DNA of 64,000 nucleotides from Skeletonema tropicum (GCA_037178625.1 CM074130.1:4588001-4652000), one strand, 5' to 3'. Shown: positions 10,052-22,108, counted from the first letter of the stretch. Numbers and translations are program-made. The notes: a model not told the origin generated them from the letters alone.

Positions 10052-12009
10052 CGAGTATTCTCTAGTGGAAGGGTGGAGAGGTGGAGAAGAAGTTTGATAT
10101 TTCGGATTGTTGGCTATGGTACGTGGTCGCTGATTCGTCAGGGCCATCACTGTGTTTTGCAGCGCTGAAGATTGAGTAGGCGTGCCTTGCTGAGTTGAAG
10201 AGGGATTGGACTTCTTTTTTGGATGTGGTGTGCTTGTTTGGGACCTTATATTCGTATCCTGTTTGATTGTTGCTTTGAGGCGTATTGCTCGTTCGTGGTT
10301 GTATTCCCCGAGGGCCGCCATTGTCCTTTGTTTGATTGTCCCTTGTTTGATTGTCCTTTGTTTGATTGTCCCTTGTTTGATTGTCCTTCATTATCCTTCA
10401 TTGGGTTCGAGTGGGCTGGTTTCGGAGCAGGGAAGGTACGTCTAGAGTTTCCAGTTCGATGTGCGCTTGCTTTTCTACTTTGCTTCTTCGCTAACAACAA
10501 CTCTCAACTTTCCTCTTCTTTGTTTCTATCTCATCTAGGTGGTTTGGGACCGTATACCATATTCATATCCTGTTTGATTGTTGCTTTGAGGCGTATTGCT
10601 CGTTCGTGGTTGTATTCCCCGAGGGCCGCCATTGTCCTTTGTTTGATTGTCCCTTGTTTGATTGTCCTTTGTTTGATTGTCCCTTGTTTGATTGTCCTTC
10701 ATTATCCTTCATTGGGTTCGAGTGGGCTGGTTTCGGAGCAGGGAAGGTACGTCTAGAGTGTCCAGTTCGATGTGCGCTTGCTTTTCTACTTTGCTTCTTC
10801 GCTAACAACAACTCTCAACTTTCCTCTTCTTTGTTTCTATCTCATCTAGGTGGTTTGGGACCGTATACCATATTCATATCCTGTTTGATTGTTGCTTTGA
10901 GGCGTATTGCTCGTTCGTGGTTGTATTCCCCGAGGGCCGCCATTGTCCTTTGTTTGATTGTCCTTTGTTTGATTGTCCCTTGTTTGATTGTCCTTGATTG
11001 TCCTTCATTGATTTCGAGTGGGTTGATATCGGAGTGGGGAAGGTACGTTTAGAGTTTCCAGTTCGATGTGCGCTTGCTTTTCTACTTTGCTTCTTCGCTA
11101 ACAACAACTCTTAACTTTCCTCGTCTTTGTGTTTATCTCATCCCGGCGGGTAGGGTCAGGTGGGGTGCATAGATCGTGTTGTAGGCTGGGGTGATTGGTA
11201 TTGTTGGGTGGTCTGAAGGTTCGGGCTGAGGTTCCTTGGTGAGTTCGCTAGTTTTATTTGCATTCTACTATGATTGTTCAGTAACTCTTCTTTATTTTTG
11301 TTTTCTATCTCTATGTATTCTTTAGGTCTGAAGGGCGGGTCGTATGTTGTGAGCTTGCGGTGAGATTGGGTGATCGGGTTCTGGGGTTCAAATGGGTTTG
11401 AGTCGGTGAGAGAGTGGGCGGGATGCAGTTGTGTGCTATCATTTTTGTTTTCGTTCGTCTCCTCCGGTGGTGCCTGATCAACACTGTCGGGGGTTCTCAC
11501 ACACTAACATTGCTTCTTCAATTTTCTCTCTAATTACTTGTTCTTAGCAGCGATGTGTCGGCGGTTCGAATTGGGGGAGGTACGTTCATTTGTATGCATG
11601 ATGGTGCTTCATTCTTCGGTTCACTTTGCGATGCTTGTTTCACTAACACCAATTCTCTCCTTTATAAACCTTTCTATCTCAACATCCACTTAGTACGAGC
11701 GGGTGCGGACGGTGGATTATCTGGAGGAATGATGATATCAGTAACCAGGCTGATCGGCATGTTCTTTCGCCTTGCTCTCAATCCAGCGTCGGGCTGGTGC
11801 TCCTAGAGACGATGGCGTCTGGAGGCAAAGGGCATCGGTTCAGAGCCACGGGCAAAGACCGGGCACAGTTCCCAGGCAGGTACCTTGGGGGTACCGCTAA
11901 ACTTTAAGTCTAACCTTTTCCCTTCGGGGATCAATGGCCCACCTCCATCATATCTGTTGGCCTTTACGTGGCGTTGGAGGATGAGTACACTTTTCTCTCT
12001 CGAGGGGAA
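10052..12009 (+). ncRNA. Region with several plus-strand introns but no plus-strand reading frame, downstream of M copy A
   Basis: Well-formed introns can be read on the plus strand: 10436-10538 and 10747-10849 (both 103 bp, GTACGT donor, CTAAC branch-like site, pyrimidine tract, TAG acceptor), 11043 to about 11153, 11239-11325 and 11580-11693. An extra acceptor lies at 11547. The exons between them carry many stops in the plus frames outside the 15-bp minisatellite, and two of the repeated exons are 208 and 193 nt, not multiples of three. This suggests a spliced noncoding RNA or an intron-rich 3' UTR of M rather than a protein gene. The call rests on splice signals only. Confidence 0.35.
10236..11148. 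repeat. Three tandem copies of an exon-intron cassette (about 311, 296 bp periods)
   Basis: Each unit starts near GGACC..TATA..ATATTC..TCCTG (about 10240, 10548, 10859). It contains a 15-bp minisatellite (TTTGTTTGATTGTCC) and ends with a 103-bp intron-like segment. The second unit of the array (22295-22664) has only one copy with a longer minisatellite. The last acceptor differs: CATCCAG in the second unit, but CATCCCGG in the first, where the next AG is ten bases further on. Confidence 0.85.
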
Positions 12010-13811
12010 GTGGAAACCAACAACAGACAACCAAATCTATTCAACCGCCTCCTTGAGGCTACTTATGCCTACGTTAGAGTTCGCCTCTGACGTTTGATGT
12101 CATCACCTCACTCGATCTTGCGGCAGCTGCGTTGTGTGCAGGATAAATCGAGCTGGGCTAGCAATCTTGCTGCATGTATCTTGGCATCTGCGATCATTAT
12201 AGCAACCTTCAGCCTCCATGCTCTACTTCACCTCGTCTTCACTGTGTCATCGCGTGGTACTGATACTGATCACTAATTCTATGTCTTTCTGAATTGCTAT
12301 TGCTACTCTTCGCGTAATAGGAGCAGTAGACTTCGTGATGTGGTTGTTTGCGACAAGTTGTTCCGAAATGTATCATCCATCATCATTGATAGGCCTATCA
12401 TATCTTGCAGCTCTACCAATCTCTTCCTCCCCTATCACTCCATTTCACGCAAAGAAAATGACGGAGTATGCTTACCATCGTTCATCGATACTCCAAGTCA
12501 ACCTGTTCCCTTTTCTTTTCTGTAAGAGTGACTTCTTGCACTTTTCATGGCGTCTCTCTTGTCGTTTCATTCGTCAAATACACCTCTTTTCCACCACCAT
12601 AAAGCATCATCTCTTTTTCTCCCTCCCAGACCTTATACTCTGCATGCTTCACATCGTTCATCGATACTCCAAATCAACCTTCGTCACCTTCTTTCTCGCC
12701 AGAATGGCTGTCATGTATTTTTCACTGCCCTCTACCTGCATTTTTCAGACGACAATGAGAATGCCTTGCCTTGCATTTCCCCCTTTGTACTAGCTCATTG
12801 TACAATGCACATCAAAGCTGTATAACTGCCTGTGCTATCGTCTCTCCTATTAATTGGACTTCGAAAACTACATATATCTTCAAAAAGTGGACTGCAACTG
12901 GTTGCAGTTCTCTCCACAGACAGCACAGGCGCGACGAGCACACCACTCCCAATTCAGAATATTAAGCCAGCCTTCACTAACAAAGATTCGTCAATGTTCT
13001 CTAACCTCTGCACCAAGGCATTGTGGGTCCTCTTCTAATTCTGAGATGGATACATCCCCAATCCCAAAATAATAATTACCACCACACCCACATGCTCGGC
13101 CAATTTGAACCAGTGTGTTGACTTGTATGAGTGTATGAATATTCAGCAATAATTTACACCCCCTGAATCAGCAATCACTTCATAGTAACGTGTCGATGAT
13201 TATCGAGTCGAGCAGACGAATGACCATCGAAAATAGAAGCGATAGCACGATATTCGGCCTTTGGCCGTGCCGCAGCCGTTCGCTGCCAATTGCGGGCGAA
13301 TGGAACGAAACGAAACACCGGCTGCACCCCGAAAGTATCACGAGGTGTTAGAGAAGGGGGAAAGTTGTTGATGGCTCGTCATTATTATTGTTAATGGTGT
13401 CTACTACGGCCGAAACCGTCATGGTTTGGTGATTATTTTGATATTGTCATAAGTACTGGTTTGGCTTTTGGCTGAGAGTTAGTGTGGGCTTAGTGTGGGG
13501 CTTTACCTCAGAGAGGTTATTTCTGTGCTACGGTAAAGTAAGTATCACTGGTATTTTGAACAAGAAAAGCATCTGTGAATGGCTGGAAAAAGTGTGGGTT
13601 GTGCTGAATACTTATGAATGATCTGGCCCAGCCGTAACCAATCCCGCCACTAGATATCTGCTACTAGCGTAATGTACCTGGAAGAGAGTGGCGAGTTAGT
13701 CCAACTGACTTGATAGGTGACGTCATGCCCGGTACTCGATCGCTAAAATCGCTTCAAAAAGCCACCGGCAACCGGCATGCAATCATCAATCATGCCACAC
13801 CCACACCCACA
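12010..13811. repeat. Segment S, copy 2, immediately upstream of X copy B
   Basis: This copy aligns end to end with 3084-4881 and 17350-19141 but carries more substitutions and small indels than those two show against each other. It ends about 150 bp before the X start codon. No gene is supported in it. The junction with the preceding M cassette is at GTGGAAACCAACAACAG. Confidence 0.85.
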
Positions 13812-13957
13812 TCTCTGTCTTCGGATAGATCAATCATGTTGCCAGCCACCGCTGTACTTCTCTGCCGCTCAATCATGGGTTCATTTACACTTGTCGCCGC
13901 TGAAGTAGCTCATATTTCAGTTTGCTTTTGCTTGCTCTTTGGTCAAACAGAACTACG

Positions 13958-15664
13958 ATGGCTTCTTATTCATCGATTACAGTTGCTGGCGGCAAACGCT
14001 ACAAGCAATCATCAGCCGACCGCAGTGATGCTATCTCTTCAAATGGCAATCATGGCAGCACGAAGCAGCCTCCCGCTAAGATCCAACCTTATCATTATCA
14101 AGGCATTCCCGTCAACGATGGAAAGAAAAGAAAACAGGAGGCACCTGCTAATCACTTGGGCTCCGTTTCATCACTCAGCCCTGGCATCGTTGCCTTTCAA
14201 CCGCCGATCTTTAAATTTCGTGCATCGTTTGAGGTTCTTGAAAATATTCCAAACACCATCATCAACTTCAAAAACAACAGCTTCAACTTCAACAACAGCA
14301 GCAGCAGCAGCAGCAAACGTGCCGCATTTTCTGAAAGCAATTCTTCAGCAGAACCTGCTACCAAAAGAGTAAAGTCAATCATACCTACCCCTACGCAGGC
14401 AGCACCAAAGGTGTTGCGCAAGAAGAAGTGCCGCTCCTACAATGGTCGTAAAAAGAGGAGTCCTTCAGTTGATGAGAATGAAGCGTCCCCAGCGATATTT
14501 GCCTACAAAGGCAAAGCTACTAATGCAACAACTGCTCCAACTAAAGTCACAGTCACAGCTACAGCTACAGCTTCGAGGTCGAGGGCGCATGTTCCAAACA
14601 AAAAGCGCAGATCTGATGATTCAATGAATGAAATTGAAATGGGAGCACCTCTCCAAAGGAAGAAAATCGCCCAGCAACAGAGTGCCGATGAGCCAGTCCA
14701 GAGCGATGTACCAATCTTTCGTCATGGTGGTTATACAGCGGCTGCCAAGGTGGATTCCAACGCTGATATGCAGGTTGATTCCAACCAAGAAACCACCGAT
14801 TACTATTGCTCTTCTTCTAGCGACGAAGATTCGCTCGCTGGTTTGTCGTTCCTTCCTGATACACCTATGGACTATTCATCTGAATCTGACTCCGAAGAAG
14901 GTTCTCTGGAGTCCACCAGCCGCCAAGATTGGGATGCTCGTATGAGCAATGATGATGCTGCAACGATCATTCAGGCCTTCATTAGAGGCATCAGCGCTCG
15001 CACGATGAAGCCAAGGGCCAGGCCACAAGCGGAGTTTGCTACTAATCAAGGCCAAGAATGGGAAATGGAAGAGGAAGATGATAATCATGTTGATTATGCA
15101 GCAACATCTACTGAAGATGCATCTTCCAGCATTGAGACTGCTACTGAGGAGGAAGCCGACTTCTCGTCGCAAACATCTGGAGAAATGGAAGAGGAAGATG
15201 ATAATGATGCAGATACAGCAACATCTACTGATACTACCGTGGAGGAAGCCAACGATGGCGATGTTGGTGGGGTTGTTGATGAGGATGCAATTGAGTTGGC
15301 ACCTCAGGGAAAAGCTGTTGAAGAGGGTGATGAAAGAGAGGACGAAGTTGTTGCGGACAACAGGGTCCAGCCACAATTAGAGTTTGATGTGGCTCACAAT
15401 ACTGCCGATGAAGATGATAAAGATGCATCTTCCAGCAGCGATACTACCGTGGAGGAAGCCAACGATGGCGATAGTGGTGCATCTCTCGAAGCGGAAGAAG
15501 TCAATGAGCAAATATCCAATGTATTGGCTCAAACCATCTCGGCAGTTGAGAGGAGGGAGAGAAAGGAGCGCTCTTATCTTCGTGAAAAAGCAAGGCTTGA
15601 ATGCACATTAGATGGAGATTATTGGCGAAGGCCCACTCATCGTCGCAAAATCGTGCGAGTGTGA
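13958..15664 (+). CDS. X protein copy B: complete IQ-motif, acidic/basic low-complexity protein
   Basis: This is a 568-residue single-exon frame from ATG 13958 (context CTACGATGG; upstream in-frame non-ATG codons ignored) to TGA 15662-15664. The N-terminus (MASYSSITVAGGKRYKQS) is followed by Ser/Asn-rich low complexity, Lys/Arg clusters that resemble nuclear localisation signals (about residues 150-165 and 205-215), an IQ motif near residues 337-348, two EMEEEDDN acidic repeats, and a charged helix with a basic end. It is probably mostly disordered. The IQ motif suggests calmodulin or EF-hand binding, which is established for the motif but unproven here. It sits between two S segments. The partial copy at 1-1398 is almost identical, so the gene is either under recent duplication or gene conversion. 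Biological role unknown. Confidence 0.75.
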   Translation: MASYSSITVAGGKRYKQSSADRSDAISSNGNHGSTKQPPAKIQPYHYQGIPVNDGKKRKQEAPANHLGSVSSLSPGIVAFQPPIFKFRASFEVLENIPNTIINFKNNSFNFNNSSSSSSKRAAFSESNSSAEPATKRVKSIIPTPTQAAPKVLRKKKCRSYNGRKKRSPSVDENEASPAIFAYKGKATNATTAPTKVTVTATATASRSRAHVPNKKRRSDDSMNEIEMGAPLQRKKIAQQQSADEPVQSDVPIFRHGGYTAAAKVDSNADMQVDSNQETTDYYCSSSSDEDSLAGLSFLPDTPMDYSSESDSEEGSLESTSRQDWDARMSNDDAATIIQAFIRGISARTMKPRARPQAEFATNQGQEWEMEEEDDNHVDYAATSTEDASSSIETATEEEADFSSQTSGEMEEEDDNDADTATSTDTTVEEANDGDVGGVVDEDAIELAPQGKAVEEGDEREDEVVADNRVQPQLEFDVAHNTADEDDKDASSSSDTTVEEANDGDSGASLEAEEVNEQISNVLAQTISAVERRERKERSYLREKARLECTLDGDYWRRPTHRRKIVRV

Positions 15665-17349
15665 AGAAACAAAAGGCAGTACTTTGTCATGCAATTCTAT
15701 GTTCCGTGTTCTGGTCGCTGTGTGAGTATTGTTCAGTGCAAGTGGAGGAAGGGTAAGTAAGCTCGTGAGCGAGTGAGGATATGCAACGTGATTATGAGAT
15801 ATTTTGTATGGCGGATCCAAGATGTATGCTGGACGCTGTTTCTTGTCGATGGTATCAATCGTATCCGGTGTGATCATGGCTATGTTTGCCGTTTTGAGGT
15901 TGGGCCTCCAAAAGTTCAAGTGGGACTCGAGGAAGAGTATAACTTCCATCTTATCTTGTTGTTATGAAGGTCAGTAACCAGGCTGACCAAGTTGGATATG
16001 GCAAGTTCTTTTATGCCTGGGTGTGAAGATAGGGTTAGGATTAATCCTAACCCTAACCCCAAAGTTAATCCCTCCTTCGCTCTGTGCGGAGGAGGTGCGA
16101 GTCCTGGTTTCTCGTGCTGATTGTTGACGAATCCATTTTGGATTAAAAGATCAGAATGCCTTGTGCATTAGAACGTATCCCTCTTCACACCCGCTGATTT
16201 ATCAGCTATCCTCTCTGTGGTTTCGATTTTGCTGGTTCTGCGGGCAGTTTTTACTTTGGCGAATGAACTTACTGGAGAATCCACACCTCTCGTTGGCAAG
16301 TATGACTTTGTTCTCCGATGGATGTTGCTTTGGTATTCAAGTCAAGAATAGTTTGGGGCATCTTTGGGTTGTTTCCGCTGGGTTTGTGGGCGTTGGATGC
16401 AATCCTTCTCGCTGGGCTTACTCACTGTCGGTTTATTGGACATGCTGATCACACACAATCACACACACGCGACAAATGCTCAGGAATCTCCGTCTTCACA
16501 CATGACATCACTACCGACCACCGATATGCCGCATCGCAAAACTCCTTCACCTTCTTGAACAAAAAAAGACCAACGACTTCTACCTCTTCACCACTTTGGA
16601 CTTACTTACAACGACTTCAAATGAAACATTGACTTGGAAAGAAAGCAAAAACTGAAAAGAAAACAATAACAAAGCAAATCAATAAGTAGAATAAAAATAG
16701 TCAAAAAAGGAAAACCACAAATCCGACTAATTCAATCTACTTATCTCGTCTTTGAAGGCAACACTCGCCTCTAGTGCCCAAGCTTCTAACGAATCAACTA
16801 TTTCAACGGCTTTGAGAATTCGTACTATTTGAGAAAACATTAAGCATTCTCAATAGGTATCGGGTGATAGCTGACATACGCACATCAAATCCCAACCAAC
16901 TATCTACTCAACAGGGCACTCCCAAGACTTCATAATTCTCAGATCAGCTAATCAGCTATGAGGCTGTATCATCGCTTCAACATACTCAAACCGTCTGCGC
17001 AGTGCTAATGCGCTTCTATACTATCATCGCAAAGTTTAATGAGCCACTAGAAGCTCCTCATACGCATATCGACGAAAATATATAGGATGTGGTGGACTGT
17101 CGTGCTGCGTGTCAGCCCCAATTGGACCTCTCAGATCAGCTAATCAGCCACGAGGCTGTAGCATCGCTTCAACATACTCAAACCGTCTGCGCAGTGCTAA
17201 TGTGCTTCTATACTATCATCGCAAAGTGTAATGGGCAACTAGAAGCTCCTCATATGCCATCGACGACGATAGATAGGATGTGGTGGACTGTCGTGCTGCG
17301 GGCCAGCCCCAATTGGACCTCGCAGATCAGCTGATCAGCTATGAAAAGG
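15665..17349. other. 3' flank of X copy B, no gene seen
   Basis: This is a near-exact repeat of 1399-3083, including the telomere-like palindrome (16030-16055) and the 192-bp tandem repeats (16937-17335). A small cluster of differences occurs near 17074-17082. No supported coding region. Confidence 0.6.
16030..16055. repeat. Second copy of the telomere-like 26-bp palindrome
   Basis: Identical to 1764-1789 and at the same offset (14,266 bp) as the X gene copies. Confidence 0.8.
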
Positions 17350-19141
17350 GTGGAAACCAACAACAGATAACCAAATCTATTCAATTGCCTTCTCTCATTG
17401 CATGCTATGTTAGCGTTCGCCTCTGACGTCTGATGTCATCACCTCACTCGATCTTGCGGCAGCTGCTCGCTGTGTAGGATAAGTCGAGTTGGGCTATATC
17501 AATCTTGCTGAGACGTATGTTGACATCTGTGATCATAATAGCAACCTTCAGCCTCCATGCTCTACTTCACCTCATCTTCACTGTGTCATCGGGTGGTACT
17601 GATACTGACCACTAATTCTATGTCTCTCTCTCTGAATTGCTATCGCTACTGCTACTCTTCGCGTAATAGGAGCAGTGGACTTCGTGATGTGGTTGTTTGC
17701 GACAAGTTGTTCCGAAATGTATCATCCATCATCATTGATAGGCCTATCTCGCAGATCTACCAATCTGTTCCGCCCCTATCACTCCATTTCACGCAAAGAA
17801 AATGACGGAGTATGCTTATTATCATTCATCGATACTCCAAGTCAACCTTTTCCCTTTTCTTTTCTGTAAGAGTGACTTCTTGCACTTTTCATGGCGTCTC
17901 TCTTGTAGTTTCATTCGTCAAATACACCTCTTTTCCACCACCATAAAGCATCGTCTCTTTTTCTCCCAGACCTTCTACTCTGCATGCTTAACATCGTTCA
18001 TCGATACTCCAAATCAACCTTCGTCACCTTCTTTCTCGCCAGAATGGCTGTCATGTATTTTTCACTGCCCTCTACCTGCATTTTTCAGACGACAAAACAA
18101 TGAGAATGCCTTGCCTTGCCTTGCATTTCCCCCTTTGTACTAGCTCATTGTACAATGCACATCAAAGCTGTATAACTGCCTGTGCTATCGTCTCTCCTAT
18201 TAATTGGACTTCGAAAACTACATATATCTTCAAAAAGTGGACTGCAACTGGTTGCAGTTCTCTCCACAGACAGCACAGGCGCGACGAGCACACCACTCCC
18301 AATTCAGAATATTAAGCCAGCCTTCATTAACAAAGATTCGTCAATGTTCTCTAACCTCTGCACCAAGGCATTGTGGGTCCTCTTCTAATTCTGAGATGGA
18401 TACATCCCCAATCCCAAAATAATAATTACCACCACACCCACATGCTCGGCCAATTTGAACCAGTGTGTTGACTTGTATGAGTGTATGAATATTCAGCAAT
18501 AATTTACACCCCCTGAATCAGCAATCACTTCATAGTAACGTGTCGATGATTATCGAGTCGAGCAGACGAATGACCATCGAAAATAGAAGCGATAGCACGA
18601 TATTCGGCCTTCGGCCGTGCCGCGCCGTTCGCTGCCAATTGCGGGCGAATGGAACGAAACGAAACACCGGCTGCACCCCGAATGTATCACGAGGTGTTAG
18701 AGAAGGGGAAAAGTTGTTGATGGCTCGTCATTATTATTGTTAATGGTGTCTACTACGATACGGCCGAAACCGTCATGGTTTGGTGATTACGTATTTTGAT
18801 ATTGTCGTACTGGTTTGGCTTTTGGCTGAGAGTGTAGAGTGTGGGTCTTTACCTAGGTTATTTCCGTGCTACGGTAAAGTAAGTATCACTGGTATTTTGA
18901 ACAAGAAAAGCATCTGTGAATGGCTGGAAGAAGTGTGGGTTGTGCTTTATGATGTGGCCGGCCCTAACCAATCCCGCCACTAGATATCTGGTACCAGCGT
19001 AATGTACCTGGAAGAGAGTGGCGAGTTAGTCCAAACTGACTTTATGTGTGACGTCATGCCCGGTACTCGATCGCTAAAATCGCTTCAAAAAGCCACCGGC
19101 AGGCATGCAATCATCAATCATGCACCCACACCCACACCCAC
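17350..19141. repeat. Segment S, copy 3, upstream of M copy B
   Basis: Nearly identical to 3084-4881, with a few single-base differences (for example CATC for CGTC near 17571) and a shorter GGCAACC run near its end. It is clearly closer to that copy than to 12010-13811, as expected if the X-S block was duplicated as one piece. Confidence 0.85.
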
Positions 19142-20443
19142 GTAAATAAATATCAGATAAGATGCCGTAGAGACTTGGTTAACAGGGCCTTGGAACTTGT
19201 TCGGCGCCAATCAACTCTGTGCCCACCTCGAATCTATTGATTCGTGTGCTGTACAACAAGACCGGTCGAGGAAGAGTTTCTTTTTCTTTCCTCGCCTGGC
19301 AGCATGACGTTCACTACTTATTACCAGACTGGCAGACGGAAGGAGTGTCAGGTGCACCACTCTGGATGGGAGGCTGGACAAAAGATAGATTGTATCAAGA
19401 GTAAATGATAATCATATCGATATGAGTACATGTCTCTGATATAAACGAGCTAAGCTTATATTCGATTCAAACGAAATGACTTGATCAGGCGTAGGATATC
19501 GCGAAACGATGAAACGAAGCAGTTGACATTCTTGTAGATAGAGGAACATTGAAGAAATCATGGTGCATAAGAAGTATTCAGATGGTATCCTACTCAACTG
19601 GAAGGAAGTGATAACTTGAACTGGGTTGAATAAAACTGCGTAGCTACTAATTTCGTACTGGTGGATGGATGGATGGATGGACATTTGTGCAATTGGAACT
19701 GATCTTCGCAATGAAGACACCGCATGTGAGAGGGTGATGGAGCAGAAAAGAAGAGAAACATGCTTCCCGGGATCACTCTAACATGCATCGTCATTGTTAC
19801 AATTTCACCTGCTCTCGGTTCCTCCCGGTCGGGCAGTGTGTGTAGGTTTTGGTATCATCGGAAAGTCCTCATTTGAAACTTGCCTGAATGAGCTACTATC
19901 CATGTTTCATTTCGCAAGTCTCTGTTCTAGTAAGTCGGTATCTTACTAACCCCCTACCTTGCTAGCCTTGCCCGCGACTTCATGCCTCGCTTTGTTGCAG
20001 CAGAGGCAGGTAAATGATGACTGCACAAGAAGCGTTTCCCCCCTCAAAACGCATCACAATATTCACTACAAGCAGCGGACGGTAGGCTATCTTTCTAGAG
20101 GAAAATGAGCTCGTGCAGCCAAAGATTCCTGTGTCATTGAAATATTATATTCTTGCGTACGATACAATGCATTACTTTTCGCTACAAGATTCTTTTTTAT
20201 TGATACGATATTACCATCACGACATCCAAGTGCATTATCAGACCCATCGCCTTCATCGATGACGGAAGAAAGATATTATATCAGCAAATGACTGCAGTAA
20301 TGTGTAATGTGATACGATACTGATGATGTGACGACAGAATAAAATATAGTGTATTTCTACGAAATAAGACGTGTATCTTGCGAAACACATGAGACAATAT
20401 CGATCATGTGCTTGCTAGCACATGACGAGTCATGAAATGACAC
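19142..20443. other. 5' region of M copy B with the empty transposon target
   Basis: The sequence runs uninterrupted through GGAACTTGTTCGG (19192-19204), the site that is split by the 2,185-bp transposon in the first unit. The rest matches 7128-8356, including the GGAT microsatellite near 19662 and the TCATGTGC/GCACATGA inverted repeat (20404-20425). No gene supported. Confidence 0.75.
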
Positions 20444-22108
20444 ATGACCCTTTCTTCAGTTATCACGCGGAAAAGGCTAGAGAGATCACCTCATAAATCG
20501 ATTATCAATCGTTTGTTTACAACTGTTATCAACATGTTCGCCATCGTCGCCTTTGTCGTCGCCTTCGCCGCCGTTGCCTTCGCAATGGTGACACCAGATA
20601 TGTGTTTGGATCTTCTGGTGTGGGTTTTCCATCCAAACAACTCGTGGTACTCGTTGGATCATGCTCTTCACATGATTAATGTTGCCATCGTCACCGCGAT
20701 GTGGACTATGATCCCCACCCTGATCTTAGTCGATAGAGTGCTGTCCGTCCGCACCTATCTTGGCAAGTTATTTGTCATCGCAACGTGGGTTACATCTCTT
20801 TTTGTCTTGGAAGAGATTTGTAACATCGAACTCCTCAGTCCTGAGATGTTCGTAGCAGTGCTTGTTGTTGCCGCAATGTATCTGCTTGCCTTCCTCAGAT
20901 TCCCATTGATGATCAAGATTGTCTTCCTCTTGATTCGCCGCATCATGGGACTTATTCTCCGGACTTTCAGTTTCGTCACCCGCCTGATTGTCAACTCCAT
21001 CCGTTTGATAATAGCTCCGCTAGTTCTACAGATGTTGGTAAAAGACTTCCTCCAAGTCATGCCTACCAATCTTCCTATATTTGGATTGATTGTAGTTGTT
21101 GGATCCTCCTCCGCCGTACTATTGTATGAGATCCTTCAGCTTGCCCTACGCGGGTTCGATGTACTCACTGATGCTATCGCATCAAACATCGTTCATCTTC
21201 CTCCCGCCGATACATCGGAATCTTCCGACTATATCGCCCGTCTCCCGCTAGTGTTACACGTCTCTTGGGCGCAAGATGTTGTTAGTGGACACATTGTGTC
21301 AATGAAGGAAGCTGGTAGACGTACCGCTTTCAGGAAGCTTTGTTCCATGGTGGATGGAAATTACGAGAAGCAATGGAGAGCCCGGCGCGCTCTAAAGGGC
21401 CTCGTTCCACTCATTGAACGCTTCAGGAGGAACCACCCTCTACGCCTTAGAAGCTGGAGTGACTTCGAGTTGATGTTCAGAGAGTGTAAGCTCTATGAGC
21501 AAGGTATTGACATGATCTTTCTTGAAATGAAGCTTCGGGCTGAATTTCTCCCTACCCCATCGTTGACAATCGTCCAACGCAGATGGGAAGATGCGGTATT
21601 TGACGATGCTGACATCGTGATTCAGGAAGCAGCTGTTGAACCTATTGGTGCACGGGCACAGGAAGAAGCTGATGCTATGCCTCGAATCGAAGAGGAAGAT
21701 CGAGTTGAAGCACCGGTAGAAGTGCTGGCAGCGGAGGAGCCAGTAGCGTTCGATCAGCCGGATGCTATGGAGGAGAGGGAGCTCATCGAGGAAGCAGCTG
21801 TTGAACCTATTGGTGCACGGGCACAGGAAGAAGCTGATGCTATGCCTCGAATCGAAGAGGAAGATCGACTTGTTGAAGCAGCGGTAGAAGTGCTGGTAGC
21901 GGAGGAGCCAGTAGCGTTCGATCAGCCGGATGCTATGGAGGAAAGGGAGCAAGAGGAGGAAGATGTTTCTGCACCTAGTGTAAAGCGCCGTCGCAGGAGG
22001 AGCGAGGCTGCGAAACTCAGTTCTGAATTGGGTAACTACTGTGTAATCCCAAGTCGTCCTAGGAGGGGGACAAGAGTCCGTAGGCAACCGGAGAGATACA
22101 AGCCGTAG
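20444..22108 (+). CDS. M protein copy B: polytopic membrane protein with acidic repeats and basic tail
   Basis: This is a 554-residue intact frame (TAG 22106-22108). A 2-bp difference from copy A moves the upstream ATG (20424) out of frame, so the frame opens at ATG 20444. The conserved part may instead begin at Met31 (20534, MFAIVAFVVAF). There are about six hydrophobic segments at residues 31-235, a central soluble region rich in Arg (GRRTAFRKL, WRARRALKG), then two acidic repeats of about 50 residues (EEAAVEPIGARAQEEADAMP), and a basic C-terminus (VKRRRRRSE; RRGTRVRRQPERYKP). The terminal motif resembles basic 'RxxRxxxPPxRY' stretches seen in retrotransposon polyproteins and chromatin-associated tails; that likeness may be coincidental. 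No family recognised. It is always preceded by segment S. Confidence 0.7.
   Translation: MTLSSVITRKRLERSPHKSIINRLFTTVINMFAIVAFVVAFAAVAFAMVTPDMCLDLLVWVFHPNNSWYSLDHALHMINVAIVTAMWTMIPTLILVDRVLSVRTYLGKLFVIATWVTSLFVLEEICNIELLSPEMFVAVLVVAAMYLLAFLRFPLMIKIVFLLIRRIMGLILRTFSFVTRLIVNSIRLIIAPLVLQMLVKDFLQVMPTNLPIFGLIVVVGSSSAVLLYEILQLALRGFDVLTDAIASNIVHLPPADTSESSDYIARLPLVLHVSWAQDVVSGHIVSMKEAGRRTAFRKLCSMVDGNYEKQWRARRALKGLVPLIERFRRNHPLRLRSWSDFELMFRECKLYEQGIDMIFLEMKLRAEFLPTPSLTIVQRRWEDAVFDDADIVIQEAAVEPIGARAQEEADAMPRIEEEDRVEAPVEVLAAEEPVAFDQPDAMEERELIEEAAVEPIGARAQEEADAMPRIEEEDRLVEAAVEVLVAEEPVAFDQPDAMEEREQEEEDVSAPSVKRRRRRSEAAKLSSELGNYCVIPSRPRRGTRVRRQPERYKP

Noticed and set aside
10330..10390. Short regular repeats that could suggest a CRISPR array
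   Set aside because: A 15-bp minisatellite without unique spacers in a eukaryotic region.
11156..11500. Minus-strand frame of 114 codons (122 at 22675-23043), Pro/Asn/Gln-rich
   Set aside because: It survives a 24-bp repeat change in frame, but the two copies are too alike for this to be evidence, and splice signals here read on the plus strand.
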